Positions 16,756 through 25,385 of a stretch of DNA of 64,000 nucleotides are shown here, in pieces. This DNA is from Myxococcales bacterium. Lineage in GTDB: Bacteria > Myxococcota_A > Polyangia > Fen-1088. Below the pieces are notes generated by a model, which saw only the letters and a list, made by a program, of their open reading frames with translations, searched no databases and was not told where the DNA came from. The translations under genes and the position numbers were made by a program. Within the stretch, counting starts at the first letter, position 1. Every line of letters starts with the position of its first letter. The DNA is taken from NCBI GenBank assembly GCA_003142855.1, contig PLNW01000166.1, forward strand, positions 1 through 64,000, written 5' to 3'.

Positions 16756-17151
16756 CTAGTGGTGGACAGCGAACGTAACCGGGGGCAGGAATGTGGTGGT
16801 TCCAGCAAATATCGAGTACACGGCGCCGCCGTAGTCCGCAGTGCTGAGCGGCGTGGTGGAGCTGGCGCTCGTGTAGGCTCGCAGGGCGACGGTGTAGTCG
16901 TCGTCCAGCAAGGGCGGGCTCGTGCCCTCGTAGGCTGTGCACGGGAAGGTTGCGCCGTCAGAAAGGTTGGTGCGGAGGTTCAGCCAGTCGAGATCAACTT
17001 CCGTGACGCCGACGTCGGCGCAGCTCGCCCCGCTCCCAAAATCCCAGGCCGCGTCGAAGTCTCCACTTCCCCGGCCGCCTGAACCACATCCGGTCGCTCC
17101 CAACCCAAGTCCAATGATCCCGGCTAAGCATAGTGTGTACATTCGCAACAT
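16756..17151 (-). CDS. lipoprotein of unknown function
   Basis: 131 residues from the ATG at 17151, chosen because GGAGGA lies 6 bp upstream and the start gives a lipoprotein signal peptide (MLRMYTLCLAGIIGLGLGA, then T-G-C lipobox). The mature part is acidic, Gly/Ser-rich at first, and then has a beta pattern (DDDYTVALRAYTSASSTT) with two more cysteines (SCADV, FPCTAYE). No family recognised. It lies 25 bp downstream of another lipoprotein gene and is probably co-transcribed with it; both may be surface or periplasmic partners. Confidence 0.6.
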   Translation of the reverse strand: MLRMYTLCLAGIIGLGLGATGCGSGGRGSGDFDAAWDFGSGASCADVGVTEVDLDWLNLRTNLSDGATFPCTAYEGTSPPLLDDDYTVALRAYTSASSTTPLSTADYGGAVYSIFAGTTTFLPPVTFAVHH

Positions 17152-17176
17152 CGATAGTCCTCCATGTGGCAAGTTT

Positions 17177-17668
17177 TCACTTTGTGCAAACCCTGGTGCT
17201 ATCAGATCCCCCACAAACTGGCGCACATCCTGCCGGAATCAGAACTGCATTCATTTGTGTGAGCTGTCCTTCTCCCACGGTACGCAAAGTTGGCGCCACG
17301 CCGCTCTGCGCCAAACATTCTGCGCCTGCGTCCCCTTCGGCGACCGCGCCGGTCAGGTCCTGTCCATCGGCACCCATGGGTACCAGAGACAGGGCGTAGG
17401 CACCCGGGGGAATGTCAAAGGGTGTGGCCCCGTGCTTGGCCCGACAGGGGAACTCGCATGCCGCCCGCCCGGCGCACAGATCCGCGCCGCCCGCTGCGGG
17501 CACGACGCTGAAGCGAACCTGGGTAATCTCCGGGCAGGTGCAGGAACAATCGGCAATGCCACGGCCATCCAACGCGTGGATGTCCCAACTGGCTTCGACG
17601 GCGCCGCCATCGATTGGGACGCATCCTCGGGCTGCCAGTGCGAGAAGCAAAGCTACAATTCGAGCCAT
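17177..17668 (-). CDS. cysteine-rich lipoprotein of unknown function
   Basis: 163 residues from the ATG at 17668, which gives a short lipoprotein signal (MARIVALLLALAARGC, lipobox AARGC). The mature domain contains about ten cysteines, notably CSCTCPE, AACEFPCRAKHG and CAPVCGG, likely disulfide-bonded. A beta-sandwich-like segment (PPGAYALSLVPMGADG) is typical of carboxypeptidase-regulatory-like or Ig-like lipoproteins in myxobacteria. It is divergent from tolQ (75 bp apart) and precedes the second lipoprotein gene by 25 bp. Confidence 0.6.
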   Translation of the reverse strand: MARIVALLLALAARGCVPIDGGAVEASWDIHALDGRGIADCSCTCPEITQVRFSVVPAAGGADLCAGRAACEFPCRAKHGATPFDIPPGAYALSLVPMGADGQDLTGAVAEGDAGAECLAQSGVAPTLRTVGEGQLTQMNAVLIPAGCAPVCGGSDSTRVCTK

Positions 17669-17742
17669 CGAATCCCAGGTCGGTTTATAACAGCTAAGAA
17701 CAAGTTCCGTCCCAGAACAAGATTGCAAAGGAGTTCCCTCCC

Positions 17743-18465
17743 ATGATCCACCTACTGCTGCAAGCGGGCGGGGCCGAATCCAAGTTAGACATCGTATCGC
17801 TCATTGTACACGCGTCCAGCGTGGCCAAGGGCACGCTGATCCTGCTCGCGCTCATGTCGATCGGGTCGTGGTTTGTCATCGGCACCAAGTGGTGGTACCT
17901 GGCGCGCGCCTACAAGCGCTCGGTCAACTTCGTCGAGTTGTTCTGGCGCACGCAGCGCCTGGACGACGTGTGGAAGGCGACCGAGAATGACCCGCCTTCG
18001 CCGGTCAGCGAGGTGTTCCGCGCTGGCTTCGTGGAGCTGGCCAAGCTGCGCAAGCGGCGCACGGAAGCAGGCGGCGACGCCTCTACGCCTGAAACCCACA
18101 TTGGCGACATCGAGAGCATCGAGCGTTCTCTGGCCCGGGCGCGCACCATGGCGGTCACCGAGATGGAGAACAAGGTCCCCTTCCTGGCCACCACCGCCAG
18201 CTCCGCGCCCTTCATCGGCCTCTTCGGCACGGTGTGGGGCATCATGAATTCCTTCCGCAACATCGGCGCCAAGGGCGCGGCCAACCTGGCCACCGTGGCG
18301 CCCGGCATCGCCGAGGCCCTGGTGGCAACGGCCATCGGCCTGGTGGCCGCCATCCCGGCGGTCATGGGCTACAACTACCTATCGCGCCGGATTCGGGTCA
18401 TCAGCGCCGAGATGGAAACCTTCACCAACGACTTCCTCAACATCATCCGGCGGAGGTTCTTCTAG
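17743..18465 (+). CDS. tolQ: TolQ/ExbB-type proton channel subunit
   Basis: 240 residues with three membrane segments: one near residues 28 to 48 (GTLILLALMSIGSWFVIGTK) and two in the C-terminal third (FLATTASSAPFIGLFGTVWG and ALVATAIGLVAAIPAVMGYN), the MotA/TolQ/ExbB signature. With TolR it forms the proton-motive-force-driven motor that energises the TolA/TonB-like protein. The ribosome-binding site AAGGAG lies about 10 bp upstream. It starts a tight cluster with tolR, a tolA/tonB-like gene and tolB, which favours TolQ over ExbB. Confidence 0.9.
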   Translation: MIHLLLQAGGAESKLDIVSLIVHASSVAKGTLILLALMSIGSWFVIGTKWWYLARAYKRSVNFVELFWRTQRLDDVWKATENDPPSPVSEVFRAGFVELAKLRKRRTEAGGDASTPETHIGDIESIERSLARARTMAVTEMENKVPFLATTASSAPFIGLFGTVWGIMNSFRNIGAKGAANLATVAPGIAEALVATAIGLVAAIPAVMGYNYLSRRIRVISAEMETFTNDFLNIIRRRFF

Positions 18466-18467
18466 CC

Positions 18468-18881
18468 ATGGCCATGAGTACAGGCGGCGGGCGCGAAACC
18501 GGAACCTTGTCGGACATCAACGTCACCCCGCTGGTGGACGTGATGCTGGTCTTGCTCATCGTCTTCATGGTCACGGCGCCCATGCTGCAGACCGGGGTGG
18601 ATGTGCAATTGCCCGATGCCAAGGCGCAAACCATTCCCGACGACTCGGGCAAGCTGATCGTCACCGTGACCAAAGAAAAGCGCGTGTACATCGGGCGCAT
18701 GGAGATTCCATTCGCCGAGGTGGAGGACAAGCTGCGCGCCAACGCCAAGCTACAGTCCGACCGCGAAGTCTACCTGCACGCGGACAAGGCTTTGTCCTAC
18801 GGCGACGTGGTCAAGGTCATGGCCGCCATCAAGCTGGCTGGTGGCGACAAGATGGGACTCATCACGGATCCGCTCGAATAG
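18468..18881 (+). CDS. tolR: TolR/ExbD-type protein
   Basis: 137 residues from ATG 18468, two bases after the tolQ stop codon. It has a short cytoplasmic N-terminus (LSDINVTPLVDVMLVLLIVF) with the conserved Asp in the single membrane helix that carries the proton path. A periplasmic domain follows, ending KVMAAIKLAGGDKMGLIT, typical of ExbD/TolR. A longer reading frame upstream overlaps tolQ and is not used. It works with TolQ as the motor for envelope constriction and outer membrane maintenance. Confidence 0.92.
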   Translation: MAMSTGGGRETGTLSDINVTPLVDVMLVLLIVFMVTAPMLQTGVDVQLPDAKAQTIPDDSGKLIVTVTKEKRVYIGRMEIPFAEVEDKLRANAKLQSDREVYLHADKALSYGDVVKVMAAIKLAGGDKMGLITDPLE

Positions 18882-18882
18882 C

Positions 18883-19614
18883 ATGCAGGCTTCCGCTTAC
18901 ACACGCATCCGGCCGCTCGGCCGCGGCACCTTCCTGGGGGGCATCGCGGCCACGCTACTGATCCATGCCCTGCTGGTCGTCCTGGTCTACTACGGCCACA
19001 TGAAGACAGCGCCGCGCCCCGAGGCCGCGCGCGATATGATCGTCACCAGGCTGGTGGCGCTGGGCACGCCCCGCGAGAAGTTCTGGTTGCCGCGCATCGT
19101 GCAGCCACCCAAGCCCAAGGCGCCTGACGCCATCAAGCTCAGCGAGGATCCCAACGCCGCGCCCGCCCCGAAAGAGGCGCCCAAGCTCGAAGACACGACC
19201 ATCTCCAAGGATCTGCGCCGCGCCTTGGAACGCGCCAAGACCATCGCCCAGTCGGCCGCAGCCGAGGAAGCCGCCGAGGGCTCGCTCACTGGATCAGCCC
19301 AAGGCACTTCCAACCAGGCGGTGAGCGGAGACGAGTACGCCACCGCCATCTTCGAGGCCGTGCACAGGAACTGGTCCACGCCCACCGGGATGGTCTCGGA
19401 CAGCGATCTGGCGACCCTTTCGGCCGAGGTGAGAATCTCAATCTCCTCCAGCGGCGCGCTCAGCAATCCACGCGTGACCAAGCCGTCAGGCAACCAATAT
19501 TTCGACGATTCTTGCGTACAAGCAGTGAAGACCACCGGCCGGGTCCCGCCTCCCCCGGCCGGGTTCAAGCGTGGCTTCACTCTGGTTTTCGAAGGCAAGG
19601 ATCTGACCCGTTAA
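18883..19614 (+). CDS. TolA/TonB-like energy-transducing protein
   Basis: 243 residues. An N-terminal membrane anchor (GGIAATLLIHALLVVLVYYG) is followed by a Pro/Lys/Ala-rich periplasmic spanner (about residues 70 to 150) and a TonB/TolA-type C-terminal domain (EYATAIFEAVHRNWSTP ... VRISISSSGALSNPRVTKPSG). The position between tolR and tolB argues for the TolA role, while the C-terminal domain looks like TonB family members of Deltaproteobacteria. Start ATG 18883 lies one base after the tolR stop codon. Confidence 0.85.
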   Translation: MQASAYTRIRPLGRGTFLGGIAATLLIHALLVVLVYYGHMKTAPRPEAARDMIVTRLVALGTPREKFWLPRIVQPPKPKAPDAIKLSEDPNAAPAPKEAPKLEDTTISKDLRRALERAKTIAQSAAAEEAAEGSLTGSAQGTSNQAVSGDEYATAIFEAVHRNWSTPTGMVSDSDLATLSAEVRISISSSGALSNPRVTKPSGNQYFDDSCVQAVKTTGRVPPPPAGFKRGFTLVFEGKDLTR

Positions 19615-19622
19615 GGAGAAAC

Positions 19623-20951
19623 ATGACGAAGTGCCCCTTCACGCGTTACGGACTTATCACGACAGCGCTGGTTCTCTCGGCTGCGTTCCCTATCCACGCC
19701 CAGCCGGCCGAGTCCGGCGCGGGTGAGAGCGACGAGCTGCCGCGTATTGTGATCAGCGATCCCAACCGCGACCTGTTCCGCCTGGCGTTGCCCAATGCCA
19801 CCGGCGAGAAGAACCTGGCCCGCTCAGCCACCGAGATCGAGCAGCGAGACTTGTCGATCACCGGCCTGTTTCGCGTGCTCGACCCGATTTCGTTCCCCGA
19901 CACCCTGCAGAAAGAAGGCATGGGGTTCTCCTCGGCGCTCTGGTCCGAAGTGGGCGCACAAGGCGTGGCCAAAATGAGCGTCACGCAACAGGGAAGCGGC
20001 CTCGCGCTGGAAGGCCGCCTGTACCAGGTGGGCCGCGGCGAGTCCGCAGTCATGAGCAAGACCTACCGTGGCGGCGAGTTGCGCGCGCTGGTGCACGCCT
20101 GGGCCAACGACATCATCGCCCAGTTCACCGGCCAGCGCGGCGTGTTCGGGGCCCGCATCGCCTTTGCCATGACCGGCAAGAAGGGTGAAATCGCCACCAT
20201 CGGCATGGATGGCGCCGAGCTGAGCGTGCTGACCCACATGAACTCCCCCTGCGTGCTGCCCGCCTTCTCACCCACCGGAGGCCAGATCGCGTTCACCTCG
20301 TTCTTGATGGGTGGCGACGATCTGTGGATCGTCTCGGCCGGCGGCGGCCGCGCACGCCGCATCTCGAGTCGTTCCGGTCTCAATTCCGGTGCAGCCTGGG
20401 TTCCCGGGGGCGGCTCGCTGGTGGCTACGCTCTCCTACGAGGGCAACGCCGAGCTGTACAAGATCGCGGCTTCCGACGGGGCCGTGCAGGCACGGCTCAC
20501 CAGCTCACCCGCCATCGATCTTTCGGCCAGCGTGTCACCTGATGGCTCCAAGATCGCATTCGTTTCCGACCGCCAAGGCACGCCACAAATCTTCCTCATG
20601 CCCTCCTCGGGTGGCGGGGCAAAGCGCCTGACCTTTCAGGGCACCTACAACCAGACCCCGCGTTTCTGCCCGCGCGCCGACACGCCCATCATCGCGTTCA
20701 CCGGCCGCGACGAACGCCTGGTCTTCGACATCTTCACTTACGACCTGCGCACCGGGAAGATCGAACGCATGACACAGAACCAGGGCTCGAACGAGGATCC
20801 GACCTGGTCGCCGGACTGCCGGCTCATCGTCTACACCTCCAGCCGCGGGGGCCTTTTCGCCATGAATCCGCAGACCAAGCTGGAATTCCAGATCTGGAAG
20901 GGCGGCGCCCGCGGCCCGTCGTTTGGTCCGGCACCAGCCGAGAGCCGTTGA
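19623..20951 (+). CDS. tolB: TolB periplasmic beta-propeller protein
   Basis: 442 residues from ATG 19623, behind a strong ribosome-binding site (AAGGAG). A signal peptide is present (ITTALVLSAAFPIHA-QP). An N-terminal alpha/beta domain (ATEIEQRDLSITGLFRVLDP) is followed by WD40-like propeller repeats with the PD40 signature (FSPTGGQIAFTS, VSPDGSKIAFVSDRQGTPQIF, WSPDCRLIVYTSSRGG). TolB links TolA to Pal and other outer membrane proteins. The gene order tolQ-R-A-B is intact, but pal does not follow; a Ppx/GppA phosphatase does. Confidence 0.93.
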   Translation: MTKCPFTRYGLITTALVLSAAFPIHAQPAESGAGESDELPRIVISDPNRDLFRLALPNATGEKNLARSATEIEQRDLSITGLFRVLDPISFPDTLQKEGMGFSSALWSEVGAQGVAKMSVTQQGSGLALEGRLYQVGRGESAVMSKTYRGGELRALVHAWANDIIAQFTGQRGVFGARIAFAMTGKKGEIATIGMDGAELSVLTHMNSPCVLPAFSPTGGQIAFTSFLMGGDDLWIVSAGGGRARRISSRSGLNSGAAWVPGGGSLVATLSYEGNAELYKIAASDGAVQARLTSSPAIDLSASVSPDGSKIAFVSDRQGTPQIFLMPSSGGGAKRLTFQGTYNQTPRFCPRADTPIIAFTGRDERLVFDIFTYDLRTGKIERMTQNQGSNEDPTWSPDCRLIVYTSSRGGLFAMNPQTKLEFQIWKGGARGPSFGPAPAESR

Positions 20952-20970
20952 AACCGGCCCTGGGCAGCCC

Positions 20971-21891
20971 ATGAGTCGCGTCGCCACCATCGACATCGGC
21001 ACCAACACGACCCTTTTGCTAGTCGCCGAGGCGAGCAGCGGAACGATCTCCGTGCTGGAAGACCGCGCCACCATCACCCGGCTAGGCCGCGGCATTGGCA
21101 AGGATGGCGGGCTGGGCCAGGAGGGAATCGACCGCACCCTAGCCGCGCTTTCCGGCTATGCGGTGCTGGCGCGCGTGCACGAGGCGCCCATTTTCGCCAT
21201 CGGCACCGAGGCCCTGCGCCGGGCGCCCAACGCAGCCGATTTCCTGTGTCGGGCCGCGGCCCTGCTGGACACGCCGGTGGAAGTCATCGGCGGCGAGCGC
21301 GAGGCCGCGCTGACCTTTCTGGCTGCCAAGCAGTCCTTTCCCGAGGCTGCCGCCCAAACCATGGTGGTCGTCGACATCGGGGGCGGGTCCACGGAAATTG
21401 TCGTCACGCATCGGGGTGCCGTCGATTCTTGCCGTAGCCTGCCCCTTGGGTCTGTCCGTCTGACAGAGCGCCACATTCATCACGATCCACCGCTGGCTGA
21501 TGAAATCGCCTCCGTGCGTGCCGAGGTCGCCGTCCACCTGGCCAAAACGCCCTTCCCTTCCCAAACCAACCAGCCCTGCCTGCTGGGCGTGGCCGGAACT
21601 GTCACGACCCTTGCCGCCATGGCGCAGGATCTGCGCAGCTACGATCCGGCGCTGGTTCACGGCTATCGTCTGACCCTGCCAGCCCTGGAAGAGCAGATCG
21701 ATCGCCTGCGCGCCTCGACCCAAAGCCAGCGCGAAGCCATGGCTGGTCTCGACCCCCTTCGCGCCGACGTGATCCTGAGCGGCGCCATCATCCTTGGCGA
21801 AATCGCCCGACGAGTCGGGAGCGCCTATGTGCTGGTCAGCGATCGTGGTATCCGCTGGGGTCTGCTCTACGAAAAGCTCGGAAATGGTTGA
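20971..21891 (+). CDS. Ppx/GppA family exopolyphosphatase
   Basis: 306 residues from ATG 20971, 19 bp after tolB. ASKHA-fold phosphatase: the phosphate-1 loop TIDIGTNTTLLLVAE, GTEALRRAPNA, EREAALTFLAAK and the phosphate-2 loop VVDIGGGSTEIV are all visible, plus GVAGTVTTLAAM and the C-terminal SDRGIRWGLLYE. It hydrolyses polyphosphate and/or pppGpp. At about 300 residues it is the short form without the C-terminal HD domain of GppA. Co-transcription with tolB is likely from the spacing. Confidence 0.9.
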   Translation: MSRVATIDIGTNTTLLLVAEASSGTISVLEDRATITRLGRGIGKDGGLGQEGIDRTLAALSGYAVLARVHEAPIFAIGTEALRRAPNAADFLCRAAALLDTPVEVIGGEREAALTFLAAKQSFPEAAAQTMVVVDIGGGSTEIVVTHRGAVDSCRSLPLGSVRLTERHIHHDPPLADEIASVRAEVAVHLAKTPFPSQTNQPCLLGVAGTVTTLAAMAQDLRSYDPALVHGYRLTLPALEEQIDRLRASTQSQREAMAGLDPLRADVILSGAIILGEIARRVGSAYVLVSDRGIRWGLLYEKLGNG

Positions 21892-21993
21892 GACATAACC
21901 GTTAACCAATTGATTTCGCGGGTATATTCTATTCAAGCGTCGCCCGAGTTGCGGACCGGCCAACAACCCGGTAGTTTCCCTTCCGTAGCCTAC

Positions 21994-22650
21994 GTGCAGC
22001 ACAAGTTGGTAATTGCTCCGCTGTTCATCGCCGCCCTGGCCGTCCTTGGATGCAAGGCTCGGGTGCCTGTGATCACGTCGCCCTTTGCCGATGATTTTGA
22101 GCGGGCTGAGCCCGGCCCCGACTGGCTGGACACCAGCGGCGGCGCCTACCGCATCACAGATAGCCGGCTCAACGTAGCGCGCGCCTACAATCATCCCCTG
22201 TGGCTACGGCGCAAGCTGCCCCGCGATGTCGTCATCGAATTCGATGCCATGTCGAAAAGCCCGGCCGGCGACATCAAGGTCGAGCTCTACGGCGATGGCG
22301 AGTCCTTCGACCCGGACAAGGGACGCTATGACCCCACCAGCTACTTGATCATTCTGGGCGGGTGGAACAACAGCAGCAGCATCATCGGCCGGCTGGGCGA
22401 GCACGATGACGCCGTCAAAGCCGCAAAGCGGCGGGAGACCGGGCAGCCCCCGCTGGTGGAGTTGGGCCGCAGCTACCATTTCACCATCACGCGCCAGGGC
22501 GGGCTCATCGACTGGAAACTCGACGGAGCACCTTTCCTCGCGTGGACCGATCCTTCGCCTCTCTCCGGTTCGGGTCATGAGTTTTTCGCGATCAACGATT
22601 GGGAGGCGGATGTGCACTTCGACAACCTGCGCATCCGCCCTGCAAACTAG
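21994..22650 (+). CDS. lipoprotein with LamG/DUF1080-like domain
   Basis: 218 residues from the GTG at 21994, which gives a lipoprotein signal (LVIAPLFIAALAVLGC). A TTG at 21910 would add 28 residues without a better signal. The mature part starts PFADDFERAEPGPDW and continues with a beta-sandwich pattern (SRLNVARAYNHPLWLRR, VVIEFDAMSKSPAGDIKVELYG, DWKLDGAPFLAWTDP, FFAINDWEADVHFDNLRI). This resembles concanavalin-like LamG or 3-keto-disaccharide hydrolase (DUF1080/DUF1961) domains. A carbohydrate-binding or -degrading role at the envelope is an inference. Confidence 0.65.
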   Translation: MQHKLVIAPLFIAALAVLGCKARVPVITSPFADDFERAEPGPDWLDTSGGAYRITDSRLNVARAYNHPLWLRRKLPRDVVIEFDAMSKSPAGDIKVELYGDGESFDPDKGRYDPTSYLIILGGWNNSSSIIGRLGEHDDAVKAAKRRETGQPPLVELGRSYHFTITRQGGLIDWKLDGAPFLAWTDPSPLSGSGHEFFAINDWEADVHFDNLRIRPAN

Positions 22651-22661
22651 GGCGAACTGCC

Positions 22662-23780
22662 ATGCCTGCCTCGGAAAAAGAATCGTCTGTCGACGCCACA
22701 GGATCAGGAGCGGGCTACGCAGACGACGCCGTACCTGCACAGGTTCCACCCGAGCTGGACGTGTTTGAATACGACCTGGCGCCCGCACTGGCGCGTCTGC
22801 GGGGCCGGCACAACCTGCTCATTTACATGCACGACAACCCCGATCCCGATGCCCTGGCATCCGCGTTCGGGCTCAAGCGGCTGGTCGAGCATGTCATGCC
22901 GATCAAGGCCACCCTGGTGTTGGGTGGCATCGTGGGCCGCGCGGAAAACCGCGCCATGGTGGAAACCCTCGGCATCCCGCTGGTCGCCGCCGAGTCATTG
23001 GATCCGGCCGCCTACGACACCCTGGCTATCGTCGACAGCCAACCGGGAACCGGCAACAACTCGCTGCCACCCGGGCGACCGATGGATGTCATCATTGACC
23101 ATCATCCAGCGCGCGAGGAGAGCGCCCAGGTGCCCTGGCGCGATATTCGGCCTGAGCTGGGCGCCACCTCGACCATCATCGTCGAGTACCTACGCGCCCT
23201 GAACGTGCCCATCGACACGCCGCTGGCCACGGCACTGTTCTACGCCCTGCGGGCCGAGACGCGCGATCTGGGCCGCGAGGCCACTCACGCCGAACGCGTG
23301 GCCTACTTGTTCCTTTTTCCGCTGGTGGACTTTCACCTGCTCTCGCGAATTTCCCAGCCCAAGGTGCCGCGCGCGCATTTTGCGGCACTGGACCGTGCGC
23401 TCCGCTCGGCGCAGGTGTTGGGCGATCTGGTGGCTGTCAACATGGGCAGCATCGCCTACCCTGACCTGGTGGCCGAAGTGGCGGACTTGCTGCTGGCATG
23501 GGAAGGAGCGCACTTCGTCCTGTGCTGCGGCTGCTACGGCGAGCGTTTCTACCTGTCGCTGCGCACCGAACCCAGTGAGCGCCGAGCCGGAGCGTTGATG
23601 AGACAGCTCATCAGTACGGAGGGCGCGGCCGGCGGTCACGGCACCATGGCTGGGGGCCGCCTCTTCCGTCCCGTTGCCACCGACGCCGACAAGCAGGCCA
23701 CCTTCGAGGAGATGGTGAGGCGCTTGCTCGATCTGATCGGGCGCGGAAACCCGCCCAGCGCGCCGCTCATTGGTTCCTAG
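22662..23780 (+). CDS. DHH family phosphoesterase (NrnA-like)
   Basis: 372 residues from ATG 22662. The N-terminal 40 residues are polar. The DHH domain follows with metal ligands in HDNPDPDALASA, AIVDSQPG and the name-giving IIDHHPA. A DHHA1-type C-terminal domain ends GGHGTMAGGRLF. Such enzymes hydrolyse nanoRNA, pAp or cyclic dinucleotides. The gene lies 11 bp after the LamG-like lipoprotein gene, without a signal peptide, so it is cytoplasmic. Substrate preference cannot be read from the sequence. Confidence 0.85.
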   Translation: MPASEKESSVDATGSGAGYADDAVPAQVPPELDVFEYDLAPALARLRGRHNLLIYMHDNPDPDALASAFGLKRLVEHVMPIKATLVLGGIVGRAENRAMVETLGIPLVAAESLDPAAYDTLAIVDSQPGTGNNSLPPGRPMDVIIDHHPAREESAQVPWRDIRPELGATSTIIVEYLRALNVPIDTPLATALFYALRAETRDLGREATHAERVAYLFLFPLVDFHLLSRISQPKVPRAHFAALDRALRSAQVLGDLVAVNMGSIAYPDLVAEVADLLLAWEGAHFVLCCGCYGERFYLSLRTEPSERRAGALMRQLISTEGAAGGHGTMAGGRLFRPVATDADKQATFEEMVRRLLDLIGRGNPPSAPLIGS

Positions 23781-23781
23781 T

Positions 23782-23819
23782 GTCCTGTAAGAGCCACGCT
23801 CTTGTGGGCGCCACGGGAC
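23782..23819. terminator. double hairpin between convergent genes
   Basis: GTCC (23782-23785) and GGAC (23816-23819) enclose two hairpins, AAGAGC-CAC-GCTCTT (23789-23803) and GTGG-GCG-CCAC (23804-23814), giving a three-way-junction shape. It lies between the DHH gene stop codon and the convergent stop codon at 23827, so a two-way terminator is the simplest reading, although no long T-run is present. Confidence 0.4.
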
Positions 23820-23826
23820 CGGCGTT

Positions 23827-24570
23827 CTAGATCCCGTCGAGCGGGTCGTTCGAGACTTGCTTCTTGGCCTTGATCAAATTCTGCGGCGCCTCGGTCTTGG
23901 CCGCGCTTTCCTTCTGCGACCGTGGACGGCTCGCGGCGCCGCTGGCCGCGCGACGCGAGTTGGCCAGCTCAATCTGTTGCCTCAGTGCCTCGCGGTCGGC
24001 GTCGCTCTTGGCCTCGCCCAGCTGCTTGGTGAGTTTGGCAATCTGCGCCTGGAAAGCCATCTCCTGTTCCTGTTGCTTGTGCACAAGCTCGTCGCGTTCC
24101 TTCTGAGCCGCAATCCTGGCCTGCGCCTCGGCGGCCGCATGGTCCGACTTGATCTTCGCCACCACGCCCGCTCCGATGACCAAGACGCCGACCACGATGC
24201 CGATGATGAGGCCCTTGGGCGCGGGCTTGCTCTGCACCGCCGCCCTGGCCTGCACCTCGAGCCGCATGCGCTCATGCTGCAGCTTCATCTCAGCATCGAT
24301 ACGCGCCCGGCGTTCGGCTTCCTCGACGCGCAGGCTCTCCTCGCGCTCACGCGCCAGCTTCTCATCTTCGACGCGCTTCTTGCGGTTTTCCTCCTCGCGG
24401 CGCGCCTGCTCGGCCTCTTCCTTCGCCCGTCGCTCGGTCTCCTCTTTCGCCCGCCGGTCAGCCTCCGCCTTTGCCGCGGCCTTTGCCTTCTCTTGGCTGA
24501 CCCGCTCCTCTTCCTGCCTGCGAAGTTCCTTGAGAGACGTCAGCACCGAATTCTCTTGTGCCTCAGCCAT
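23827..24570 (-). CDS. single-pass coiled-coil envelope protein with ENSVL motif
   Basis: 247 residues. It begins with the short motif ENSVLTSLKEL (residues 6 to 16), followed by about 95 residues of highly charged coiled coil (Glu, Arg, Lys, Ala). One membrane helix follows (GLIIGIVVGVLVIGAGVV, about residues 120 to 138), then a second coiled coil of about 70 residues in the periplasm and a disordered tail ending NDPLDGI. The N-terminus should be cytoplasmic. No enzyme domain. The same ENSVL-x-SL motif occurs in the AgmX/GltJ-like protein at 27937-29643, suggesting a shared cytoplasmic partner. Confidence 0.65.
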   Translation of the reverse strand: MAEAQENSVLTSLKELRRQEEERVSQEKAKAAAKAEADRRAKEETERRAKEEAEQARREEENRKKRVEDEKLAREREESLRVEEAERRARIDAEMKLQHERMRLEVQARAAVQSKPAPKGLIIGIVVGVLVIGAGVVAKIKSDHAAAEAQARIAAQKERDELVHKQQEQEMAFQAQIAKLTKQLGEAKSDADREALRQQIELANSRRAASGAASRPRSQKESAAKTEAPQNLIKAKKQVSNDPLDGI

Positions 24571-24724
24571 GTAGCTCCTTGCGATATGCGGTGTTCACTG
24601 GGGAAAGCTGGCCTATCAATCTAGTATTTAACACAAATTCGCGCGCGCGCAGCGTGAACCCGCGCTCGGGGGCAATGCGACCGGGCCGACGCTGGCTGCT
24701 CGCGCCCTGCGCGTCCCACAGAGT

Positions 24725-25228
24725 TCACTTCAAGCCGCGCAGCAATGCATCAACGGACGCGTCAGTCTTCTTTGTCGATTCCGATGGCTCTCCGCCACCC
24801 CTGGCTCCTGCCACCCTTCCCGTCTTGTGCCCGGATGACTTGCCACGCGCCTTCTTCTTCTGTCCGGCCTTGCCCGAATCCCCATCCGACGATCCGGCAG
24901 ATCCGGCCTTGTTGGCGCCATCGACGGCCGCCACCGCAGCCGCGGGCTTTGCCTTCTCGGCAGCGGCAGCCGCTGCTGCTGCCTTGGCCTTCTCAACGGC
25001 AGCGACCGCTTCCAGCTTCAGCTTCTCGACCTGTGCGGCGGCCTCCTTGGCGCGGGCCTCCATTGCCCGAGCTTCCGCTTCTTGCCCGGCCTGCTGCTTG
25101 TGCACGACGATGAGGAAAATCGCCGCCATCAGCAGCACGAGAACACCCCCGCCGATGACGGCAACAACAGCCCAGTGGGTCTTTTGACCCGGCAAGTCCA
25201 GACGTGGCAGCACGACCTTATCGCTCAT
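24725..25228 (-). CDS. Ala/Lys-rich single-pass coiled-coil protein
   Basis: 167 residues from the ATG at 25228; an upstream in-frame start would add 35 Arg-rich residues with no family features. The N-terminus is short (MSDKVVLPRLDLPGQKTHW). A membrane helix follows (VVAVIGGGVLVLLMAAIFLIVV), then an Ala/Glu/Lys coiled coil of about 60 residues and a Ser/Gly/Lys-rich disordered tail ending in DASVDALLRGLK. The topology resembles TolA-like spanners without a C-terminal domain. It lies upstream, in the same orientation, of the coiled-coil gene at 23827-24570 (gap 154 bp, nothing recognised in it), so the two may act together. Confidence 0.55.
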   Translation of the reverse strand: MSDKVVLPRLDLPGQKTHWAVVAVIGGGVLVLLMAAIFLIVVHKQQAGQEAEARAMEARAKEAAAQVEKLKLEAVAAVEKAKAAAAAAAAEKAKPAAAVAAVDGANKAGSAGSSDGDSGKAGQKKKARGKSSGHKTGRVAGARGGGEPSESTKKTDASVDALLRGLK

Positions 25229-25385
25229 CAAACTTGTGCCTCCCAGCACGCTCACTCTGCGATCTCTTTTCGCCTTTGTGCAAGTCCGAAGCGTACGCTG
25301 AGGGCGTTTTCTGTCAGGACCCATCCGGCACAAAAAGAAACGCTCAAACCAGCGCCGAATTCGCTATTGTCTCCCGGCAAACGCC

